From assembly GCA_020719105.1 (NCBI GenBank), contig DYQV01000220.1, positions 1-5,021 of the forward strand: 5,021 nucleotides of DNA, read 5' to 3'. The notes beneath the pieces were generated by a model. That model was not told the origin of the DNA, ran no database searches, and saw only the letters and a program-made list of their open reading frames with translations. Of the stretch, positions 1 to 5,021 are shown one piece after another; position 1 is the first letter of the stretch; every line of letters starts with the position of its first letter. A program made the translations under genes and the position numbers. Source of the stretch: Rikenella microfusus (lineage in GTDB: Bacteria; Bacteroidota; Bacteroidia; Bacteroidales; SZUA-534).

Positions 1-26
1 GGGCTTTCCTTTTAAACAATATGCTT

Positions 27-3000
27 TTATAGAGTCCGTTTCACTTCCACTTGTTCGTAAGCTTCAATAATATCGCCCTCTTTTATGTCGTTGAATTTTT
101 CGATGTTCAAACCACACTCGTAACCGGTGGCAACTTCTTTCACATCGTCTTTAAAGCGTTTGAGTGAACCTAAGTTTCCTTCATAAACAACAATTCCTTC
201 GCGGATGATCCTGATTTTTGAGGTACGCTTGATTTTTCCCTCGCGTACATAACAACCGGCAATGGTACCTACTTTGGTAATTTTAAATACTTCCCGAACC
301 TCAACACTTGCAACAATTTCCTCTTTTATTTCAGGTGAAAGCATACCTTCCATGGCATCTCTCACCTCGTTAATGGCATCATAAATAACGGAATACAAGC
401 GGATGTCTATTTCTTCCTTCTCGGCCAATTTACGGGCAGCCATTGATGGTCGAACCTGAAAGCCTAAAATAATGGCTTCTGAAGCCGCAGCCAACAGTAC
501 ATCGGATTCAGAAATCTGACCCACTGCTTTATGTTTAACATTAACTTGTATCTCTTCGGTTGAAAGTTTAATTAATGAGTCGGCTAAGGCCTCAATAGAA
601 CCGTCCACATCACCCTTAATAATTACATTCAATTCCTGGAAATTTCCAATAGCAATACGTCTACCAATTTCATCGAGTGTAATGTGTTTCTGAGTACGTA
701 ACCCTTGTTCGCGGGCCAATTGCTGACGGCGGTTTGCAATATCTTTTGCATCGCGGTCGCTATCCATAACATTGAATTTATCGCCAGCCTGTGCAGCTCC
801 ACTTAAACCAAGCAGCAACACCGGAGTCGAAGGGCCGGCTTCTTTTACCTGTTCTCCACGTTCGTTATACATTGCTTTAACGTGTCCGGTATGATTTCCT
901 GCTAACATAATATCGCCTAATTTCAATGTACCGTTCTGAACCAATAGAGTAGTAACATAACCGCGTCCTTTGTCGAGCGATGATTCGATTACAGTACCCG
1001 TTGCTTTACGGTTTGGATTGGCTTTTAAATCAAGCATTTCCGCCTCAAGCATTACTTTAACCAGCAGTTCACTAATATTCAACCCTTGTTTGGCCGAAAT
1101 ATCCTGCGATTGGTATTTACCTCCCCACTCTTCAACCAATAGGTTCATGCTAGCCAAACCCTCTTTAATTTTTTCAGGATTTGCCCCAACCTTATCAATT
1201 TTATTGATGGCAAATATAATAGGCACACCTGCAGCTTGTGCATGGTTAATGGCTTCTTTGGTCTGTGGCATGATGCTATCGTCGGCTGCAACTATAATAA
1301 TAGCAATATCGGTAACTTGAGCTCCCCGTGCACGCATGGCCGTGAATGCTTCGTGTCCCGGAGTATCTAAAAACGAAATTCTTTTCCCATCTTCAGTAAC
1401 AACACTGTAGGCGCCAATATGCTGGGTAATACCTCCGGCTTCACCGCTCATAACACTCGTTTTACGAATATAATCGAGCAATGAGGTTTTTCCATGATCC
1501 ACATGGCCCATAACGGTAACAATTGGTGGCCGCGGCATTAAGTTGCCTTCATCTTCTTCTACTTCATCATCAAACGATTCAAGAAGTTCTGCACTAACAA
1601 ATTCTACTTTGTAACCAAATTCATCGGCTACTAAAGCCATTGTTTCTGCATCAAGCCTTTGGTTTATTGAAACAAATAATCCAAGGTTCATGCAAGTGCC
1701 AATTACTTCATTAACAGCTACATTCATCATTGTTGCTAACTCGTTAACTGACACAAATTCTGTAACCTTAATAATGTTTTTGTCGGCTTCCAATCGAGCC
1801 TGATCATCCATGCTCTTTTGGCTATAAACATCGCGTTTATCGCGGCGGTGCTTGGAGCCTTTGCTTTTTCCTTTGGTGGCAGTCAATCGAGCCAAAGTAT
1901 CTTTAATTTGCTTGGAAACATCCACTTCATTCACTTCTTTGTGAATGGGCCGTTTTGCTCCTTTATGTGGGGTTTGAGCATTATGTTGAACCGGTTTTGC
2001 TTTTTTGGTCCTATCCCCAGTTGCGTTAGCGGTATCTGGTTTAACTTCAACCTTATCTTTTTTAATGCGTTTTCTTTTCTTTTTCCGGCGCTCTTCTTCG
2101 GTCATTTCACCTGCCGGCTTATCTTTTCTGGGGCCTGTTGGCAATTCAATTTTCCCAATTACAACGGGTCCCGAAAGACGTTCTACCTTGCGTTGAATAA
2201 AATTCTCATTTACGGCAGGTTCCTTGGTTGCAGTTGCTTCTGGTTTAGCTGGTTCTGCCGGTTTGCGAACAAATTCCCTATCTTTCCGTTCCTTGGTTTT
2301 TTCTTCCTTGGTTTTCCGCGATGGTCTGGTTTTTTGATTTAGCAGATCTAAATCAATTCTACCAACCACTTTTACGTCTTCAATTTGTTCAAACTTAGTT
2401 TTTATTTCGTCCGGTTTCTCTTTAACTTTAGTTTCAGTAAGGCTTTCTGCCTCATCTTTTGGAATATGTTTTGGTATTTCAATTTTAGCAGCTTTGTGAT
2501 GTGTCTTTTCAACAGGTGACTTAACCACCTCTTTTGCAGGATGTTCTTTAATTGGCTTTTCGTGCTGTTTTACATGAGCCTCTGGTTTTTCATGGGACAC
2601 CGGCTGCTTAGCTTTTTTATGTTCAAGGTCAATTTTCCCTACCACAGTAACTTTAATGGTTTCAACGGCAGTCTCAATTTGTTCAACAGGTATTGGTTTA
2701 CTGGCTGGTTTCTGAGTATGAACATGTTCTTTCTCTGAATATTTATGGCTGCTTGTATCTTTAACCATAACTTCATCCGGTTCGTTGTCCTGATCGTCAT
2801 CGTTTTCTTTCGATTCTGAACTAATAGTTACTGATTCTTGCTTTCCGCGATGAGCTCCCAATTCCAGTTTTGATGATTCTTCTTTAACTCTGATATCGGT
2901 ACTATACTCTTTCAAAAGCATCGTATAATAATCAGAAGTAATTTTTGTGTTCGGATTCGCATCTACTTCAATTCCTTTTTTATGAAGGAACTCCACAATA

Positions 3001-3068
3001 GTGCTTATCCCAACGTTAAACTCGCGCGCAATTTTGCTGAGTCGTGTTACTTTACTAGAGTCTGTCAT
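27..3068 (-). CDS. infB: Translation initiation factor IF-2
   Basis: This is a 1013-residue cytoplasmic GTPase that brings initiator fMet-tRNA to the 30S subunit and promotes 50S joining. An IF2_N-type domain lies at about 7-55. A long charged Lys/Glu/Pro/His-rich linker follows (about 60-425), then a second IF2_N-like domain at about 432-490 and an acidic stretch at about 498-508. The GTPase domain (about 514-680) has every signature: G1 GHVDHGKT 521-528, switch I GGITQHIGAY 545-554, G3 DTPGHE 568-573 with the catalytic His572, G4 NKID 622-625 and G5 SAK 658-660. Domain II (about 688-770), domain III (about 795-905) and the fMet-tRNA-binding C2 domain (about 910-1010) complete it. It is longer than the 890 residues of the E. 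coli protein, mainly through the linker. The ATG is supported by IF2_N beginning at once and by AAAGG 7 bases upstream. It lies 62 bases after nusA and is probably cotranscribed. No frameshift or missing key residue is seen. Confidence 0.98.
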   Translation of the reverse strand: MTDSSKVTRLSKIAREFNVGISTIVEFLHKKGIEVDANPNTKITSDYYTMLLKEYSTDIRVKEESSKLELGAHRGKQESVTISSESKENDDDQDNEPDEVMVKDTSSHKYSEKEHVHTQKPASKPIPVEQIETAVETIKVTVVGKIDLEHKKAKQPVSHEKPEAHVKQHEKPIKEHPAKEVVKSPVEKTHHKAAKIEIPKHIPKDEAESLTETKVKEKPDEIKTKFEQIEDVKVVGRIDLDLLNQKTRPSRKTKEEKTKERKDREFVRKPAEPAKPEATATKEPAVNENFIQRKVERLSGPVVIGKIELPTGPRKDKPAGEMTEEERRKKKRKRIKKDKVEVKPDTANATGDRTKKAKPVQHNAQTPHKGAKRPIHKEVNEVDVSKQIKDTLARLTATKGKSKGSKHRRDKRDVYSQKSMDDQARLEADKNIIKVTEFVSVNELATMMNVAVNEVIGTCMNLGLFVSINQRLDAETMALVADEFGYKVEFVSAELLESFDDEVEEDEGNLMPRPPIVTVMGHVDHGKTSLLDYIRKTSVMSGEAGGITQHIGAYSVVTEDGKRISFLDTPGHEAFTAMRARGAQVTDIAIIIVAADDSIMPQTKEAINHAQAAGVPIIFAINKIDKVGANPEKIKEGLASMNLLVEEWGGKYQSQDISAKQGLNISELLVKVMLEAEMLDLKANPNRKATGTVIESSLDKGRGYVTTLLVQNGTLKLGDIMLAGNHTGHVKAMYNERGEQVKEAGPSTPVLLLGLSGAAQAGDKFNVMDSDRDAKDIANRRQQLAREQGLRTQKHITLDEIGRRIAIGNFQELNVIIKGDVDGSIEALADSLIKLSTEEIQVNVKHKAVGQISESDVLLAAASEAIILGFQVRPSMAARKLAEKEEIDIRLYSVIYDAINEVRDAMEGMLSPEIKEEIVASVEVREVFKITKVGTIAGCYVREGKIKRTSKIRIIREGIVVYEGNLGSLKRFKDDVKEVATGYECGLNIEKFNDIKEGDIIEAYEQVEVKRTL
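2142..2645 (-). repeat. Three dispersed VVGKIDL-type motifs in the IF-2 linker
   Basis: Within the otherwise low-complexity linker of IF-2, a short hydrophobic motif occurs three times: VVGKIDL at residues 142-148 (bases 2625-2645), VVGRIDL at 234-240 (2349-2369) and VIGKIEL at 303-309 (2142-2162). The consensus is V-[VI]-G-[KR]-I-[DE]-L. Spacing is 92 and 69 residues, so the copies are dispersed rather than tandem. They are the only strongly hydrophobic islands in a disordered Lys/Glu/Pro region, which suggests short binding motifs or residual strand-forming elements. I recall similar motifs in IF-2 of other Bacteroidota. Their function is not known to me. Confidence 0.7.
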
Positions 3069-3075
3069 TTCTTGA

Positions 3076-3080
3076 CCTTT
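3076..3080 (-). promoter_or_regulatory. Weak Shine-Dalgarno of infB
   Basis: The minus strand reads AAAGG with seven bases before the infB ATG, a normal spacing for a ribosome binding site. It is the only gene start in the window with a recognisable purine-rich element at the right distance. Weak or absent Shine-Dalgarno sequences are usual in Bacteroidota, so this may contribute only modestly. Confidence 0.45.
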
Positions 3081-3107
3081 ACTTATTTACTTAACCTATT
3101 AATGAAC

Positions 3108-3139
3108 CAATACTAAAGTCTTATCACCGCTTATTCAAA
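3108..3139 (-). promoter_or_regulatory. Candidate internal promoter for infB
   Basis: On the minus strand, TTTG (3136-3139, inside the last codons of nusA) is followed after exactly 20 bases by TAGTATTG (3108-3115). This differs from the Bacteroidota -7 consensus TAnnTTTG at one position. The spacing equals that of the better promoter ahead of rimP. It would start transcription at roughly 3101-3103 and leave a leader of about 35 bases before the infB ATG. The motif is short and the region AT-rich, so a chance match is quite possible. Confidence 0.3.
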
Positions 3140-4366
3140 TTCGGCTTTCAGAACTCTCATTATTTCTTTTATTGTTTCTTCTTCCAAATCGGTCCGTTTC
3201 ACTAAATCGGACACTGATAAATCAAGTACACTTTTAGCCGTATCGCAACCAATGGCTTTTAATTCATCAATTACCCAACCTTCAATTTCATCAGAAAATT
3301 CTGACAAATCAACGTCTTCATCGTCTTCCGTCGATTCGCGATACACATCAATTTCATATCCGGTAAGCTGACTGGCTAATTTAATGTTTGAACCGCCTTT
3401 ACCAATAGCCAGTGAAACCTGATCGGGTTGCAAATAAACCTCAGCCCGTTTGTCGGTTTCATTGAGTTTAATTTGCGAAACTTTTGCAGGACTTAAAGCC
3501 CGCTGAATGTAAAGTTGTGTATTGGTGGTATAATTGATAACATCAATATTTTCATTTTTCAATTCGCGTACAATACCATGAATCCTTGAGCCCTTCATTC
3601 CAACGCAGGCTCCCACTGGATCCACGCGTTCGTCGTAAGATTCTACGGCAACTTTGGCACGTTCGCCAGGAATTCGTTTAATGTTTTTTATCATTATCAG
3701 GCCATCGAAAATTTCTGGTACTTCCATTTCAAATAACCGTTCCAAAAAAGTAGTGCTGGTTCTCGAAAGAACAATCAAAGGGGAACTGTTCCGCATTTCA
3801 ACCCGAACCACAACAGCACGCACCGTATCCCCTTTGCGGAAATAATCAGATGGTATTTGTTCTGTTTTAGGAAGAATGAGCTCATTCCCCTCATCATCAA
3901 CCACCATGATTTCTTTCTTCCAAACCTGATAAACCTCACCTGTAATTATATCACCGATGCGATCTTTATATTTTCCAAAAATATTGTCTTTCTCTAACTC
4001 TAAAATACGCGAAGTCAGATTTTGACGTAATGCAAGAATCGCCCTCCGGCCAAAGTCGGCCAGTTTTACTTCGTCCGTAACATCTTCACCAATTTCATAG
4101 TCGTTATCAATTTTCTTTGCGGCAGTTAGTGTTATCTGAGTGTTTGGATCTACTATTTCAGAATCGGCAACTACTTCCCGGTTTCTCCAAATTTCAAAGT
4201 CGCCCTTATCAATGTTAATGATAATATCGAAGTTTTCGTCTGTTCCATACTTTTTCACCATAATGCTCCTGAAAACATCTTCAAGCACTCTCATCATGGT
4301 TGGTCTGTCAATGTTCTTTAAGTCCTTAAACTCCGAAAACGTGTCTATCAAATTCAAATTTTCCAT
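3131..4366 (-). CDS. nusA: Transcription elongation/termination factor NusA
   Basis: This is a 411-residue RNA-binding protein that binds RNA polymerase and modulates pausing, intrinsic termination and antitermination. The N-terminal polymerase-binding domain covers about 1-128 and opens with MENLNLIDTFSEFKD, the Bacteroidota form. An S1 domain follows at about 136-200. KH1 (about 230-285) contains VGACVGMKGSRIHGIVREL with its GMKG loop at 256-259. KH2 (about 300-345) contains AIGKGGSNIKLASQ with its GKGG loop at 322-325. An acidic linker at about 346-361 leads to one helix-hairpin-helix-like segment at about 362-411. The E. coli protein is longer (495 residues) with two C-terminal acidic repeats; the short form here appears normal for the phylum and is not a truncation. 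The gene starts 22 bases after rimP. GGGAG lies 16 bases before the ATG, too far for a standard Shine-Dalgarno, so the start rests on N-terminal conservation. Confidence 0.98.
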   Translation of the reverse strand: MENLNLIDTFSEFKDLKNIDRPTMMRVLEDVFRSIMVKKYGTDENFDIIINIDKGDFEIWRNREVVADSEIVDPNTQITLTAAKKIDNDYEIGEDVTDEVKLADFGRRAILALRQNLTSRILELEKDNIFGKYKDRIGDIITGEVYQVWKKEIMVVDDEGNELILPKTEQIPSDYFRKGDTVRAVVVRVEMRNSSPLIVLSRTSTTFLERLFEMEVPEIFDGLIMIKNIKRIPGERAKVAVESYDERVDPVGACVGMKGSRIHGIVRELKNENIDVINYTTNTQLYIQRALSPAKVSQIKLNETDKRAEVYLQPDQVSLAIGKGGSNIKLASQLTGYEIDVYRESTEDDEDVDLSEFSDEIEGWVIDELKAIGCDTAKSVLDLSVSDLVKRTDLEEETIKEIMRVLKAEFE

Positions 4367-4388
4367 TTTTCTATTAATTTAACTCCCG

Positions 4389-4853
4389 TTAAAATATGAT
4401 TATTTCTTTTACTGATTTTGTATGTGAAAAATCAATGGTTTTTTCTTTTTCAACCATGATTGGACGTTTAGCACCGAGCGGTTTTTCTTTTACGGAGTAC
4501 ACCATAGTAAAGCCGGTATCAGATACCGCCTTTAAAGTACCCTGAATTTTTACTCCGTTTAGAAAAAGAACTTCAATGGTTCCTCCAATCAATTTTTTAT
4601 ATTGTTCAATAACTTTAAAAGGGTCACCAATTCCCGGAGAAGATACCTCTAAGGAATAATCTTCCACTTCCCTATCAATTGATTCCTCAACAAATCGACT
4701 TATTTCAACACATTGGTCAATGCTAATTCCTTGAGGTGTATCTAAAAAAATTTGGACTTGATTCATGGTATTCACTTTAATTTCGACCAGAAAAATATCA
4801 AAGTCCTGAATTTTATCAGCTACCAGTTGTTCAATTTGTTTTGCATCAATCAT
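4389..4853 (-). CDS. rimP: Ribosome maturation factor RimP
   Basis: RimP binds the free 30S subunit and assists late assembly in the cytoplasm. From the ATG chosen here the protein has 154 residues, usual for the family. The N-terminal alpha/beta domain covers about 1-78 and holds the hallmark LEVSSPGIGDPF at 68-79. The SH3-like C-terminal domain follows at about 85-150. The open frame extends upstream to a TTG at 4920-4922, which would give 177 residues. That extension is rejected because its TTG lies inside the predicted -7 promoter element, its codons run through a perfect GC-rich hairpin, and the added peptide (MQPIIVGIEHIRGPEV) does not look like a RimP N-terminus. MIDAKQIEQLV, by contrast, starts directly in the first helix. 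No Shine-Dalgarno is visible before this ATG. It is the first gene of the rimP-nusA-infB operon, 22 bases before nusA. Function is confident; the start is probable. Confidence 0.95.
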   Translation of the reverse strand: MIDAKQIEQLVADKIQDFDIFLVEIKVNTMNQVQIFLDTPQGISIDQCVEISRFVEESIDREVEDYSLEVSSPGIGDPFKVIEQYKKLIGGTIEVLFLNGVKIQGTLKAVSDTGFTMVYSVKEKPLGAKRPIMVEKEKTIDFSHTKSVKEIIIF

Positions 4854-4862
4854 ATAATCTGC

Positions 4863-4890
4863 AATAAAACAGGGGACTTCCGGTCCCCTG
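4863..4890 (-). terminator. Terminator-like hairpin in the rimP leader (putative attenuator)
   Basis: The minus-strand transcript contains CAGGGGAC (4883-4890), a five-base loop CGGAA and GUCCCCUG (4870-4877). This is a perfect 8-bp stem, followed at once by UUUUAUU (4863-4869). GC-rich stem plus U tract is the layout of an intrinsic terminator. It sits between the predicted promoter and the rimP ATG, so it would act on the operon's own leader as an attenuator rather than end an upstream gene. The stem ends 16 bases before the ATG, so it could also affect ribosome access. The U tract is short and interrupted, so termination would probably be partial. The structure is seen directly; its function is inferred. 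Confidence 0.6.
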
Positions 4891-4900
4891 ATGTGTTCAA

Positions 4901-4907
4901 TCCCCAC
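4901..4907 (-). promoter_or_regulatory. Possible anti-terminator strand in the rimP leader
   Basis: The minus strand reads GTGGGGA here, shortly after the expected transcription start. Its GGGGA, with the following U, can pair with GUCCCC of the downstream hairpin's 3' arm (five Watson-Crick pairs plus one G-U). It would thus compete with the hairpin's own 5' arm. This would be a simple on/off switch, but the alternative pairing is weaker than the 8-bp hairpin, and a G-run may occur here by chance. Confidence 0.25.
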
Positions 4908-4919
4908 AATAATTGGCTG

Positions 4920-4951
4920 CAAAAGTAAAAATAATTATCAGAAAAACCAAA
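4920..4951 (-). promoter_or_regulatory. Bacteroidota-type promoter of the rimP-nusA-infB operon
   Basis: The minus strand has TTTG (4948-4951), a 20-base spacer, and TACTTTTG (4920-4927). This matches the Bacteroidota housekeeping promoter consensus, TTTG with 19-21 bases to TAnnTTTG, at every fixed position. Transcription should start about 5-7 bases further on, near 4913-4915, giving a leader of about 60 bases before the rimP ATG. It lies just after the stop codon of a possible upstream gene and before the conserved operon, where a promoter is expected. Confidence 0.7.
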
Positions 4952-4974
4952 TATTAGCTTGAAAATTAACGCCT

Positions 4975-5021
4975 TTAAGCAAGATGTCGTTCTTTTAATC
5001 GGTCAACTTTATTGATTACAC
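4975..5021 (-). CDS. Possible C-terminal end of an unidentified upstream gene (partial)
   Basis: One minus-strand frame is open from the window edge to a TAA at 4975-4977 and encodes VINKVDRLKERHLA as the last 14 residues. The other two minus-strand frames stop within the first 12 bases. The peptide is polar and charged, with an ordinary helical composition, and the stop falls 23 bases before the -33 element of the rimP promoter. Both facts suit the end of a real same-strand gene. Fourteen codons are too few to be sure or to name a family, and an open stretch of this length occurs often by chance. No terminator is visible between this stop and the promoter, so read-through into rimP would be possible. 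Confidence 0.35.
   Translation of the reverse strand, partial: VINKVDRLKERHLA

Noticed and set aside
1..26. AAAAGGA on the minus strand after infB as the ribosome binding site of the next gene, or the tail as a terminator
   Set aside because: The window ends before any start codon, and there is no hairpin in the 26 bases, so neither reading can be supported.
970..1320. Plus-strand open frame of 116 codons opposite the IF-2 GTPase domain
   Set aside because: It overlaps the most conserved part of infB in antisense, with no recognisable domain of its own.
1809..1811. Internal ATG at IF-2 residue 420, just before the second IF2_N-like domain, as a start for a shorter IF-2 isoform
   Set aside because: E. 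coli makes shorter IF-2 forms from internal starts, and the position before the second domain is suggestive. However, no convincing ribosome binding site precedes this ATG, so I do not call it.
1818..2342. Plus-strand open frame of 174 codons opposite the infB linker
   Set aside because: It is Phe/Ser-rich low complexity, the expected antisense image of a Lys/Glu-rich coding region (AAA and GAA codons read as TTT and TTC). The minus strand has a full-length IF-2 through this region.
4383..4387. GGGAG between rimP and nusA as the nusA Shine-Dalgarno
   Set aside because: The spacing to the ATG is 16 bases, much longer than usual, and gene starts without a Shine-Dalgarno are common in this phylum.
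4854..4922. The 23-codon N-terminal extension of rimP from TTG
   Set aside because: It overlaps the -7 promoter element and the leader hairpin and does not resemble RimP.

Overview
The window is a compact, AT-rich bacterial housekeeping locus read entirely on the minus strand. In transcription order, right to left, it holds a promoter and short leader, rimP (ribosome maturation factor), nusA (transcription elongation/termination factor) and infB (translation initiation factor IF-2). The gene order is the widely conserved rimP-nusA-infB cluster. Several features point to Bacteroidota, probably the Bacteroidales/Marinilabiliales side. NusA is short, at 411 residues, and its opening (MENLNLIDTFSEFKD) has the form I associate with that phylum. 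IF-2 is long, with a Lys/Glu/Pro-rich linker carrying VVGKIDL-type repeats. The apparent promoter has the Bacteroidota form TTTG-N20-TAnnTTTG, and Shine-Dalgarno sequences are weak or absent. The order-level assignment is inference.

Layout. Positions 1-26 are a tail after infB with no gene. 27-3068 is infB, whose G domain and C-terminal domains lie in the left half; its N-terminal domain and low-complexity linker lie at about 1800-3068. 3069-3130 is a 62-base gap with a weak ribosome binding site and a candidate secondary promoter. 3131-4366 is nusA. 4367-4388 is a 22-base gap. 4389-4853 is rimP, starting at an internal ATG rather than at the upstream TTG of the longest open frame. 4854-4920 is the rimP leader, with a perfect 8-bp GC-rich hairpin followed by a U-rich tract. 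4920-4951 is the predicted promoter. 4975-5021 may be the last 14 codons of another minus-strand gene that enters from the right edge.

How the genes work together. RimP assists 30S subunit maturation, NusA couples RNA polymerase pausing and termination with antitermination, and IF-2 places initiator tRNA and joins the subunits. The operon therefore links transcription control to ribosome assembly and translation initiation. A terminator-like hairpin ahead of rimP fits attenuation of the operon, possibly with NusA feedback, but this is a hypothesis.

I see no previously undescribed system, mobile element, CRISPR array, tRNA or rRNA here. The points worth a second look are the leader, the rimP start correction, a possible infB promoter, and the repeated motif in the IF-2 linker.
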